Shown: piece by piece, positions 39,018-49,100 of the stretch
How positions within the stretch are numbered: the stretch's first letter is position 1
Layout of the letters: every line of letters begins with the position of its first letter
Virus record (IMG/VR): IMGVR_UViG_3300017788_000031
Coordinates: 1 to 54,336 of that record
Length of the DNA stretch: 54,336 nucleotides
From: a virus
Strand: one strand, 5' to 3'
Made by a program: the position numbers and the translations under genes
The notes under the pieces: model-generated
The model's input: only the letters and a program-made list of their open reading frames with translations
The model's database searches: none
What the model was told of the DNA's origin: nothing

Positions 39018-39349
39018 CAGAGCAACAGAAAATTCACATAGCAATGTTGAATAGCTACAACGTAATCACAGACACGTTCACGATTGATGAGATAATGGAT
39101 TCGGGAGTACCGCTGTTCTCTCACATCCCCGATGAGGAGATAAGTATTGAGGTACTCAACTTCATCCTGTACTACTTCCAACAGCAGGAGATGTATGAGC
39201 ACTGCCTTGCACTCACCGAATATATGGCCGAGAACTTTAACTCCGATGGCTCATCCAAGATTGAGACGTGTGACTGTGAGTACCCTGAGATATTGGAGTA
39301 CACTAAAAAAATGAAATGTTCTAAATGCAATAAAAGATTAATCAAATGA
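39014..39349 (+). CDS. Small zinc-binding protein between helicases
   Basis: 111 residues: acidic helical N-half (QQKIHIAMLNSYNVITDTFT, SIEVLNFILYYFQQQEMYEH) and a C-terminal Cys cluster with CDCEYPE and CSKCNKR. ATGA overlaps with both neighbours, so part of the replication operon. Function unknown, perhaps a helicase loader or cofactor. Confidence 0.7.
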   Translation: MTEQQKIHIAMLNSYNVITDTFTIDEIMDSGVPLFSHIPDEEISIEVLNFILYYFQQQEMYEHCLALTEYMAENFNSDGSSKIETCDCEYPEILEYTKKMKCSKCNKRLIK

Positions 39350-40830
39350 AAGAGGATATCATTGAGCGCGTATCAGGAACAAGCAACCTGTATATGTGGA
39401 AAGAGTGTGAACTTATGAAGAAGGTGGTGTTAGCAACTAAGCAGGTGAAGGAAGGCAGAGGCAAGCAGGTAAAGATTGTTGAGCTTCCTAAATACAAGAC
39501 GGACAAAGCAATCATAGAGCGAATTATCAGGAGCTGTGAGTACTACAAGAATCTACACGAGCAGGACTTAGCATCGGGCAGTGCGTTTAACTTCAGGTCT
39601 TATCAGAAAGAGATAATCTTAAAGGGGAATGTTATCCTATCCAAGCATAGGTTTCTTTATCTTGCAATGGAGGTGCGCACGGGCAAGACACTAACAAGCC
39701 TTGGCATAGCTCAGAAGATGAATGCTAACAACGTGCTGTTTATAACAAAGAAGAAAGCCATAGCCTCCATACAGGATGACTATGCGTCTCTTAGTCCAAG
39801 GTACAACTTGCACGTCATCAACTATGAGAGCCTGCACACAATTGACAAGTTGATTAAATGGGACTTGATTATCTGTGACGAGGCTCATAGTATGGGTGCA
39901 TTCCCAAAGCCAAGCCAACGTGCGCTGATGGTGAAAGACCTGATTAAAAAGAACAAGTCAATGGTGATACTTCTATCGGGCACACCGACTCCTGAGTCAT
40001 ACTCTCAGATGTATCATCAGGTGTATGGCATACCGGGGAATCCGTTCGCTGAGTTTACAAACTTCTACAGGTTCTGCGACAAGTATGTAAAGGTTCGTGA
40101 GAAGCGCATCAATGGATTGGTGATAAAGGATTACTCAAAAGGTAGCGAGTCAATCATTGAGGCAATGAAGCCATACACCATCAACTACACGCAAGCTGAG
40201 GCAGGGTTTATTACCACAACAACTGAGGAGATACTTGAGGTTGAGATGAGGCAGTCAACATACTCATTGGCTAACAGACTTAAAAAGCAGTTGGTCGTTG
40301 AGGGTAGGGACGAGGTGATATTGGCTGACACTCCTGTAAAGCTGATGATGAAACTGCATCAGATATATTCAGGCACGGTCAAGTTTGAGAGTGGCAACTC
40401 AATGGTGATTGATACGAGCAAGGCTGAGTTCATTAAGAAAAAGTTCAAGGGTAATAAGATTGGAATCTTCTACAAGTTCAAGGAAGAACTCAATGCGCTC
40501 AAGCAAGTATTCGGTGATGACTTGACTACGGAGCTGAGTGTCTTTGAAGACACAGATAAAAGCATCGCGCTTCAGATTGTGTCGGGGCGTGAGGGCATCT
40601 CGTTGAAGCAAGCAAAGTATTTGGTGTATTACAACATTGACTTCAGCGCAACAAGTTATTGGCAGAGCAAGGATAGAATGACCACGAAGGACAGACCTGA
40701 GAACAATGTCTTTTGGGTGTTCACCAAGGGCGGCATTGAGCACGACATTTACAAGGCGGTTACTAAAAAGAAAGATTATACAGTTACACATTTTAAAAAA
40801 ACAATTGCAAATGAAACTACCGATGTTTGA
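39346..40830 (+). CDS. SNF2/SF2-type helicase
   Basis: 494 residues. Motif I VRTGKTLTS (about 110-118), motif II LIICDEAHSMG (DEAH at about 179-182), motif III LLSGTPTPES (about 206-215), and late motifs around IVSGREGISLKQAKYLVYYN and DRMTTKDRP (Q/R-rich motif VI). It acts on DNA in replication or recombination, as in crAss-like phages that carry SNF2 helicases. The palindrome copy at 40538-40553 lies inside, coding SVFEDT, in reversed loop orientation. Confidence 0.87.
   Translation: MKEDIIERVSGTSNLYMWKECELMKKVVLATKQVKEGRGKQVKIVELPKYKTDKAIIERIIRSCEYYKNLHEQDLASGSAFNFRSYQKEIILKGNVILSKHRFLYLAMEVRTGKTLTSLGIAQKMNANNVLFITKKKAIASIQDDYASLSPRYNLHVINYESLHTIDKLIKWDLIICDEAHSMGAFPKPSQRALMVKDLIKKNKSMVILLSGTPTPESYSQMYHQVYGIPGNPFAEFTNFYRFCDKYVKVREKRINGLVIKDYSKGSESIIEAMKPYTINYTQAEAGFITTTTEEILEVEMRQSTYSLANRLKKQLVVEGRDEVILADTPVKLMMKLHQIYSGTVKFESGNSMVIDTSKAEFIKKKFKGNKIGIFYKFKEELNALKQVFGDDLTTELSVFEDTDKSIALQIVSGREGISLKQAKYLVYYNIDFSATSYWQSKDRMTTKDRPENNVFWVFTKGGIEHDIYKAVTKKKDYTVTHFKKTIANETTDV
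40538..40553 (+). repeat. Conserved palindrome copy inside the helicase gene
   Basis: GTGTCTTTGAAGACAC in the coding (plus) strand, so the loop sequence TTGA is the reverse of the usual TCAA. Codes VFEDT. Confidence 0.85.
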
Positions 40831-41044
40831 AAAAGACAAGGCCAACCACGTCATCTATGGCGTGATAATCTATGGCCTTCATTCACTGATAATAACTCCG
40901 ATATTCTCGTTGATTGCAGTGTATGTTATAGCCCTTGCTAAAGAGTTCTACGACAAAAAGAAGACGGGTAAGTTCAGCTACTCAGATATAATGGCTACAT
41001 TACTCGGAGGGGTGATTGGACTTTTAATATCAATAATAAACTAA
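40811..41044 (+). CDS. Small membrane protein (YfiM-like pattern)
   Basis: 77 residues, starting 20 bases inside the helicase end. KDKANHVIYGVIIYGLHSLI, IAVYVIALAKEFYDKKKTGK and DIMATLLGGVIGLLISI; the D-K-x-x-H ... A-K-E-x-x-D ... D-x-x-A-[TN]-x-x-G-x-x-x-G layout occurs in small phage and bacterial membrane proteins. Function unknown; possibly a lysis or exclusion role. Confidence 0.65.
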   Translation: MKLPMFEKDKANHVIYGVIIYGLHSLIITPIFSLIAVYVIALAKEFYDKKKTGKFSYSDIMATLLGGVIGLLISIIN

Positions 41045-41047
41045 GCA

Positions 41048-41188
41048 ATGAGTGAAGCGTGGACAACATCATTTGTTGAGTGCAACATATGCACCCACGG
41101 ATGGGTAGCTGTTAGACCTATTGAAACAACAGAACTTGAATGCCCTAACTGTCATAGCATGACAACTATTGAAGGAGGGGAGCGATGA
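41048..41188 (+). CDS. Tiny zinc-ribbon protein, 46 residues
   Basis: MSEAWTTSFVECNICTHGWV with a second CPNC pair; CNIC-x20-CPNC is a compact zinc ribbon. ATGA overlap with the next gene. Function unknown. Confidence 0.68.
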   Translation: MSEAWTTSFVECNICTHGWVAVRPIETTELECPNCHSMTTIEGGER

Positions 41189-41394
41189 AGACAATACGCA
41201 GATGGTACTATAGATTGTTCCACAAAGAACGATGCTTTAAGTGTACGCTTGAACAAAGAGTTGGTAAATACGACCCCGTAAGCTATTGGCATCACAGCTA
41301 TTTAGGTGCAGATTGGTGGTTGATAAGCAAAGAATATCACGATAGAAACAAGCAAGTTATTAAAATCAGTAGATACAAAGGAGGTGAACTATGA
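41185..41394 (+). CDS. Small basic protein, 69 residues
   Basis: MKTIRRWYYRLFHKERCFKC opening, one CFKC pair, aromatic-rich centre. ATGA overlap on both sides. Function unknown. Confidence 0.6.
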   Translation: MKTIRRWYYRLFHKERCFKCTLEQRVGKYDPVSYWHHSYLGADWWLISKEYHDRNKQVIKISRYKGGEL

Positions 41395-41708
41395 TTAAAT
41401 GCATATGCGTCAATGACAAGGACAGACCATCTAAGATACCACCACATAAGTGGGTGGAGAAAGGAAAGGAGTACACGATTATGTTCGCTCAGTTCGTCAA
41501 GCCGCAACGACAACTCGCAGTTCAACTCGTTGAGATAAACTTGGATGAGTCGTGCGCTCCGTTTGAATACTTCTTAGCAAAGAGATTTGCCATACGCAAG
41601 AGTGACTTAGACAACCTGCATCAACTCATCTATGAATCATACCATATACGTGAATCGATTGAAGAGCTGTCAAAGCAAATAGAAATAACCTCAAACAATA
41701 CAATCTAA
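41391..41708 (+). CDS. Unknown protein, 105 residues
   Basis: N-half beta-rich with CICVNDKDRPSKIPPHKWVE and GKEYTIMFAQFV, resembling small SH3-like KTN/KPE proteins common in phage; C-half helical with RFAIRKSDLDN. Part of the same coupled operon. Confidence 0.68.
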   Translation: MIKCICVNDKDRPSKIPPHKWVEKGKEYTIMFAQFVKPQRQLAVQLVEINLDESCAPFEYFLAKRFAIRKSDLDNLHQLIYESYHIRESIEELSKQIEITSNNTI

Positions 41709-41833
41709 TGTGGTGGATAATATTACTCATCGCCTCAGTGGCGATACCCGCACTCTCAAACTTACTATACCAAGTAAACAAATACAAAAATGATAGAGCA
41801 ACAGATACAGAGCAAGAAGATAAAACAACTTGA
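41708..41833 (+). CDS. Tiny single-segment membrane protein, 41 residues
   Basis: MWWIILLIASVAIPALSNLL then a polar tail (YQVNKYKNDRATDTEQEDKT). ATG overlaps the previous stop, and the end overlaps the nuclease gene by 44 bases in another frame. Confidence 0.5.
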   Translation: MWWIILLIASVAIPALSNLLYQVNKYKNDRATDTEQEDKTT

Positions 41834-42038
41834 GTCGGAAGGATACTACGTCATCAAGTTGATTAACACCAACAAGAATGGAATCCCTGACCTGATAGCT
41901 ATACCCAAGAACGCGGACGTGTTGTTCGTTGAGGTGAAGAGACCAAACGGAAAGCTATCAAAGCTACAGGAGTTCAGGCTAAAAGAACTAACAGCACACG
42001 GACTAAGAACGGAAGTCTATAAAGGAGAAGAAGAATGA
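41790..42038 (+). CDS. VRR-NUC nuclease
   Basis: 82 residues: IKQLESEGYYVIKLINTNKN, GIPDLIAI (Asp of the active site), VLFVEVKRPNGKLSKLQ (E-x-K). This is the stand-alone VRR-NUC form of the PD-(D/E)XK fold common in phages, believed to cut branched or structured DNA. Confidence 0.86.
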   Translation: MIEQQIQSKKIKQLESEGYYVIKLINTNKNGIPDLIAIPKNADVLFVEVKRPNGKLSKLQEFRLKELTAHGLRTEVYKGEEE

Positions 42039-42562
42039 AACAGATAGAACCCGAGATGCTACAACTCAAGAGCATCGTAAGTAAAAAGTTTGGAGTTGAC
42101 ATCAACAAGCATACGCGCAAAAGAGATTACGTCAATGCACGACTTGTGTACGCAAAGATTCTACGAGAGCGTGGATACACGCACGAATCAATAGCAAGGT
42201 CTCTCAATAAAGACCACGCGACAATCATCTATTACATTCGATGCGCAATGCATATCTTTATGCAAGACAAGTTCTTGGAAAAGAAATACATCGAGTGCAA
42301 GTCTCTTTTCTTTGGAGAGATAGACCCATCTATGAATCCAACAAGTGAAGAGATGCTATCGGAAAGGGTTAAGACATTGACCAATCAGGTAGACAAGTTG
42401 ACCGCAGACAACGAGATGCTCAGCTATGAACTTGATGAGAAGGTGAAGAGACTAAGAAGACTAAATAAAATTATAAATCTAATCGAAGAAAGAACTCACT
42501 ATGGAAAAGAAGAACTTATTGAAAAAAAAATACGCGAGATGTTTAACGGATTCGCCCAATAA
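42035..42562 (+). CDS. DnaA domain-IV-like DNA-binding protein 2 with coiled coil
   Basis: 175 residues. RDYVNARLVYAKILRERGYT and ESIARSLNKDHATIIYYIRC follow the DnaA domain IV pattern (A-R-x-x-[AY] then D-H-[AT]-T-[IV]-x-[YH]). Residues about 105-150 form a heptad coiled coil (ERVKTLTNQVDKLTADNEML), so it probably dimerises. Second such protein in the window. No ATPase domain. Confidence 0.75.
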   Translation: MKQIEPEMLQLKSIVSKKFGVDINKHTRKRDYVNARLVYAKILRERGYTHESIARSLNKDHATIIYYIRCAMHIFMQDKFLEKKYIECKSLFFGEIDPSMNPTSEEMLSERVKTLTNQVDKLTADNEMLSYELDEKVKRLRRLNKIINLIEERTHYGKEELIEKKIREMFNGFAQ

Positions 42563-42574
42563 AAACTATATGAA

Positions 42575-42763
42575 ATGGCGTTTGACGAAGAAAACAAAAG
42601 AGCGGAGCGGATAGCGTTCCGTATGATGGAGTATCACTCAGTGATGAACAACGTATACGACAACTTGGTGGACAGGAACTTCAAGACTGTGGAAACAGAT
42701 ATCAAGTTCCTCATAATGGAAATGAAACTGATACTAAAATCAATACCCGATGACGACTTTTGA
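42575..42763 (+). CDS. Small helical protein, 62 residues
   Basis: MAFDEENKRAERIAFRMMEY and IKFLIMEMKLILKSIP; two helices. Overlaps the next start by 14 bases. Function unknown. Confidence 0.65.
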   Translation: MAFDEENKRAERIAFRMMEYHSVMNNVYDNLVDRNFKTVETDIKFLIMEMKLILKSIPDDDF

Positions 42764-43136
42764 AACAGAAGAAGAACTCCGAAAGCAAAAGAAATCCATA
42801 GAGGTTTTCGTAAATACTTTCGGTGGCTCATATAAAAAACTTGACACGTCCGATGTGGACTACAAGGTCTTTGACAAAGACGGCAAACTCATAGCATATG
42901 CCGAGGTAAGCAGTAGACCACGCACACTAAGGGATGCGTACCCGCTACCAATACCCGCAAAGAAAATCATCAAGCTAATAGACAAGCGAATCACGCCTGT
43001 TGTTATATGGCACTGCGATGATGGCATCATCTACGGCACAGCGGATAAACTTGTTGGCCTTGCAATGGTTGACAAGGATGAGATGCAACTCATCTATGAG
43101 AAGCAGAGCAAGCTCAAGTACATCCGCTTTGTCTGA
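42750..43136 (+). CDS. Restriction-endonuclease-fold-like protein
   Basis: 128 residues with DVDYKVFDKDGKLIAYAEVS (D then a beta-strand E-V-S in place of E-x-K) and KIIKLIDKRITPVVIWHCDD. The order resembles small phage PD-(D/E)XK proteins, but the catalytic Lys is replaced by Ser, so it may be inactive or the match may be wrong. Its stop is directly adjacent to the stop of the giant gene on the other strand. Confidence 0.6.
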   Translation: MTTFETEEELRKQKKSIEVFVNTFGGSYKKLDTSDVDYKVFDKDGKLIAYAEVSSRPRTLRDAYPLPIPAKKIIKLIDKRITPVVIWHCDDGIIYGTADKLVGLAMVDKDEMQLIYEKQSKLKYIRFV

Positions 43137-46100
43137 TTACTCACCAAACTTTTTGCTTCCGAATCCTCCTGATTGTTTCTTAGTCTCGCCTCCAAGCTTC
43201 TTGCTACCAAAACCACCTGACTTCTCTTGTGTTTTCTTTGGAGTGTAGTTATAGAACTCATCCTTACGTCTGCGCTCCAAGTCCTCCTTCTCTTTCTCAA
43301 TCTTCTTCTTGGCCTGCTCAGCATCATATCCGGGAGACTTTTCACCAAAGACCTGTTCATAAAGCTCAGGGTTGTAACGCTTCATATCGGTCTTGTTCTC
43401 GTAGCCGTGTAGCATTTCCTTCTCAGCCTGCTTCTTGTCCGCAGCCTTCTTGTCTGCGTTCTCAAGGTCTTTATACATTTGGTCCATCACAACTTTGCGT
43501 ACATCCTTGTAGAGTGGAATGTATCCCAAATGACCCAACACCTCAAGTGGTATTCTTATCTGAGTCTCTTGCTTGCCTCTCTCAATAGCGTCCTCTTTTT
43601 TCTTTGGGGCCTCAAACATCTTACGTGCAATGAGGTCAGCGGTTTTGAGTGAGGGGCCAAACGAGCCACCCATCTGAGTGATAAAGTCAGTGAGGTTTGT
43701 CTTGTGTCCCTTGCGTTCTTTCGGAATGATAGAGTATGAGATGGCATCTTTGTATGGGTCGTAGTCTCCCTCACGCAGTGCGGTCAGGAACTCTTTATTC
43801 ATTTCCTCAACACCATAGTTAATCAAGCTCTTTGTCGCATTGCCAAAGTTTCTACCAAGAATAAGACCCGTTCCTGTTGAGGCGAGAGACTGCCCAAACT
43901 TTTGCATAAATGTCTTCTCATCATCCTTGTCATCATCAGCAAACAGACTGAGCATAGCATTACCCAACATCTGAGATAGTAATGTATATACTGTCATCCT
44001 TGTTGCAACACCTGCAAGCAGTGCATAACCTTGCCTCTTTGTAATCATACCATTTCCCATCGCTGCGTATATACCCTCGCGTGCGGTGGTATATTCATAG
44101 ATGGCAAAGCGAGTCATAAAGTTGTTGAAGTTATTGAACGCCCTTGTGAACCCGCTTTGATTTGGCTTGACCGTACCTTTGAGCATACCCATAAATGGAT
44201 TGTCGGTAGCACCAACTCTTACGGACATTCTATCAGCTTCATCAGTAGCTTTAGTAATTGCATCCTTGTGCTCGTTCATATACGCCTCATCATTGGCGGC
44301 TACTTTATCCAAGTCAATGTCTTGACCTGTTTCCTTTTTGAAAGCATTGGCGTATACACCCATCCAAAATGGACGCATCACTAATTTATCGGGAGTAGAT
44401 ATCAGCGTGTCGGCAGTCAACTCGACAAAGTTTTTGTACTTCTTGAGTGAGTTGTTATATATTTTGTTTACAACATTAGCGACATCTCCTTTTGCTGTTG
44501 CTGATTTTATACCTGTTGTTTGACCAAGTACAGATGTGTCTATAAACTTACCTGACAAAGCCTGACCTCCATACAACCTATTTGTCTGAACACTTTTTGA
44601 GTTCTTCATAATGTTCTCAGCGTCCACTCCATTCATTTTCTTGAACAGCTTTACACCATCAGCAAATGACTTAGGGTCAAAGATTATAGTTCCAAAATTG
44701 GACGTAAGTTCAGATATAAACCTTGGCACGCTCGCAAGGATTGCTCGGTATCCTGTCTTGGAGATAAAGTTTATAATCTCTTCAGCACGCGAGTCGGTTA
44801 TCATATTATTGGTAAGCACGTTTGCTACCACTTCATCGAATGCTGACTCAATAGAATTGAACACTTCTCTTTCTGACTTTGGAATGCGACCATCCTTTTC
44901 CAACTCAATCCGGGTCTGACTGAGAGTCTTGCGACCTGTGCGTATTGGTTGAGTCATTGTGTAATCCAACAACACGAACTTAGCTCCACGCTGAGCAGAA
45001 GCAAACACGTCAAAGTTCATAGGAGATACTTTGTTTGTTCTCTCTATGAGTGATTGAGCGCGAGTGGATGGACGCATTGAGCTGTTGTATGCGTCAGCCG
45101 TCTGTACTCCTGTTGCCCTCTCATCAGGGTTGAACTCGTGCATCACATAGTGGTGAACGTAATTGTTGAGCGGATTGATTCTGTCTCCTCGTATAACAGC
45201 GGCAGTATATACCGCCTTGTCACGCAGAGACTCATTGATTTCCTGAATGGTTTTTATTGCGGCTTTTTCTGCGGGATTAAATGAGTTATACAATCTCTCA
45301 TTATCAATCTCTCCATCAGTAGAATACTCTGTAAGTATTTTCTGAAGCATATCAGCTTCTTTGTCTCCATACTTTGATTTACCTTTATCAATGTGTTTGA
45401 TAGTAGCCTTCAATACTTTTGACTCAGGATGTACTTCCTTATTTCCGGGATTGCTTTCGTACTCAAGCTGCAACATATAGGTCATCATCTTGAACGAAGA
45501 AAACAGCGTAGCATTTGATTCGTTTCCATATGACTTCGCAACCGCATCGTGAGCCTTATCCAATAGCTTATTTACCTTATTGATTTCAGAATCAAATAAA
45601 GCCTGAGCCTTTGCCATTCCTTCAAACAAAGACTTGTATATGTTCTTTGTTTTAAAGTCGCCAAAGATTTGGTCCATATTGTAAAGAGGATTGCGCCTAA
45701 TCATTTCTGAAATAGCCCCCTTCTTAGTGATTGCACTTTTGATTCGAGAGTACGCTTTCTCAAACATTAAAGGAACAGATGTCTTAACTGACTCCATTAA
45801 AGATGATGCGTTCTTAAATGAGTCAAGTCTCTCTACTGTCAACTGAGCATAGTGAGGAAGGTATCCGTTGTCGATGTTGTCAATCAACTTGATTACGTTC
45901 TTCAGCTGAGGTATGGTCAACTGCTTGAGTAGCTCAGGCTTGAGCAGCGCCTTCAGTTCTTTCGCTAAGTTTCTCTCGTCTCTTGATGGCAGTCTTCCGT
46001 CATTTACATCCAATGAATTTATCACTGAGATAAGAACGTTTTTTTCCTGCTCAATCTCAGCCTCAGTCATCTCAGGCTTCTCAACCTTAGGCAGGATGAG

Positions 46101-49100
46101 CCGCTTGTACTTCTGCATCAACTTGGCATCATCCTCGGTGATAACATCCTCCTCCTGCATCTGAGCAAGTGTGGCTGCATAGTCCAACTTGCCATCATCA
46201 TCAAATACCTTGTCGGCATAATTCTCAAATCGGATAGCCAACTCCTCAGCCAATGACACCTCCTCATCCACAGCGGTCAGTATCTCATCAGCGGTAGCGA
46301 TGACGTTTGTTACCTCATCAAGTTTCAACACCGTTGCTTTCTCGCCAAACATCTCAACGAGTGACAGGTACTTATCCAACACCGCATCAGGGATGAGGTT
46401 TGGGTTGATGGCAAACAACTGCTCAAGCAGAGGAGCCGCTGCCTCGGAGATACCAATCTTAGTGCGGATGTTTTTCTTAGCAGTTGAAAGGAGTCTGCGT
46501 GCGCGTTCAATCTTTTCAGCGTAGTTGGCATCCTCAAATACCTTGGTCATATAGTCAACGAACTTGTCTATTGACTCTTCGTTGAACATATTCACGTTGG
46601 CAAATCTTCTCAGGATAGAAGCCACTTGCTTGGTGTTTACCTTCCCTGACAATCGCTGTTCTGCAATCTCAGCCGTGAGTTCTCTGTTGGCTGCTCTCCA
46701 AGCGGCAACCGCTGTGCGTGCGCCTCTTGCCAAGCTCTTTATCTGTTGCTTGAGCAGTTCCTTCTCGCTGAGTGTAATGTTCTTGATGTCCTTGATAGTT
46801 CCAAGCAAGCGACCAACTGATGGTGCTGACTTGATTCTCTTACCGAACTCAGTCTGTACATTACGAACCAACTGCTCGCGCTGCGTGTCATTGGCTCTCT
46901 CGTAAACCGCTGAGGTTTGCAAGTAGTCCATCACGCCTTTCATAATGCGCTCGTTGGATGCGCCACGTCTCTTGGTTCTCTCGATGATAGCGTTCACCTC
47001 CTCAAGCATACGGTCATATCCGGGGATGGTGTTGACATTCTCTTCGAGTCTGCCTGCCCCCAAGTTTATACGCTGAGACTTTACAATTCTTTCTTTTGGA
47101 ACTACGTATTCATAATGATACTGCCACGTGGCTTTAGAATTTTCCCTATCTCCTACTACTTTTGCTAATCCTTTTCTCTCTAAAGACCTCCACAAAGCCT
47201 CAGCAGCATCTGAACGAGTGGTATCTGAAATTAATTTTTTTCCATATTTGTTCTGTAGTTCTTCAGCCAATAAGCCATATGCTCTTGTGCCTATTCCCTT
47301 CCCTTGGTTTTTGTCTTGAGATAAAATGACATTGCCTTTAAATTTATTAGGAAATATTTTCTCTAAAACTTTTAACACAAGTTCAATCAGAGAGTCTAAT
47401 TCAGTTTTGTTTTTAACTCCCGGGAACAAACCTGATATGGCTATTTTTAAATCATCTCCTCTTGAATCTAATTGTATATATCCAAGCGTCTTTCCTTCAA
47501 ACAATATATCATAATGTTTCCAAGGTGCACTTCTGCTTTCATTTTGTTTTACCTCTATACGGTTTAAGTCTACTGTCAACTTTTTACCATTGCGATAAAA
47601 AGTTATTTTATTCTCAAGACCTGTCTTACCTGATATTTGAGGTTTTACTCTGAACGGATTCACGAAGCGGCCATTGCCATCAACGATGAATACGCCACCG
47701 CCTCTACCTTGCTCGTCCACTCTTGCTCGTCTTGTTGAGTAGCCGAGCGGCTCAAGTTCCTTTCTCATTGCTGAGTCATTCACCTGCTTGGGAGCAAAGC
47801 CTTGGTTGTTGACGTTATAACGCTGAGCAACCTTCTTCACCTGCTCAAATCCTGTGTTGCCTGACTTCTGAAACTTGACGTAGATGTCAGTGTCACCAAA
47901 CTCTTTCTTGGCTTTCTTGCTCTTCTCGTATATCTCTCTGAACTCAGGGTCAGTAAGACTCTTGCTTGAGCGTGAGGTAAGCATATCAACACCACCGAAT
48001 GTACCACCGTCAGTGTGCAATGGCATACCATCTTTGTATCCCCAATTCGCAATTCTTATAAAGTCAGGCCATAGCACATCATAGTTTATGATGTCTTGTA
48101 GTCCATACTTCATAAGTACGTCCTGCAACTGTGAGCGATGGTTATCAAAATCTCTCTGACTAAATCCTTGCAGGTCGCTAATCATATCAGCTGCACGTGC
48201 CTCACCGATTTGGTCACCATCTTCATTGTAGGTTGGAACCATATCATTGGCACGTAGCGGGTTTGCTTTTTCAGTTACGACATAGTTGAGGCCACGCTCA
48301 AATACTTTCGGGATTACATTGTTGTATGCATCACCTTCATAGATGTTCTGCTCAAGGCCACGCGCAGTCTTGGCAACCTTTAGAACCTTGCCGTCACCCA
48401 AGTCAAAGACAACGCGGTCACTGCCTGAGCCTATCTTTTTTAATCTGTAGATGTTGAAACGCTCACGTGCTACCTTGTCGGTATCGTATTGGAATCCGAT
48501 GTTTGCATCCTCCTCCGTTCTGAACAGCGATGTCCCTTCAGATGCGACCTGACTCTTTACTCTTGGCTTTCCCTGCTTTGGTTTTTCGATTGTTTCGGTG
48601 ACTCTTTTAAGCGCTTCTTTATTAGTCCCGCTAACTGACTCCCCAACTGTGGTATCTGTTTCTCCGACACTTCGTTGAGCACGTTCTCTTCCTCTTGATA
48701 AGGCTTGATTGATTGCTGTTTCATTTACTCCAAGTTTTGTGGCAAGTTTTTTTGCCGCGTTAAAATAATCAGGTGCTGACTCTGAGGTGTATCCTTCAGA
48801 TGCTTCCTCAAAAGTTTGACCTCCCTTAAATGATTCGTATAATATCTTCTCAGGATACCAAAGCACGGCCTGTAAGTCAGCCATTGTGATGTCTATGTTG
48901 TTCTCTTTTTTTAATCTGCGAGCAACATCAGTAAACACATCACGGATAAACTTTCTTTCGTTACCATTAGCAGGCGCTTCTTTCTCCCCTGATATATTTT
49001 TTGATAAAGAGTTGCCTGCCTTTCTTAATTCATCGGTATTAGGGTTAGAGGCAAGCACTTCTCTTTTTTTGGTATCCATACTTACCTTCTCAATAGTTTT

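Noticed and set aside
42750-43136. Confident call as an active PD-(D/E)XK nuclease
   Set aside because: The position of the catalytic Lys is Ser in the visible AEVS motif, so only a fold-like resemblance is reported.
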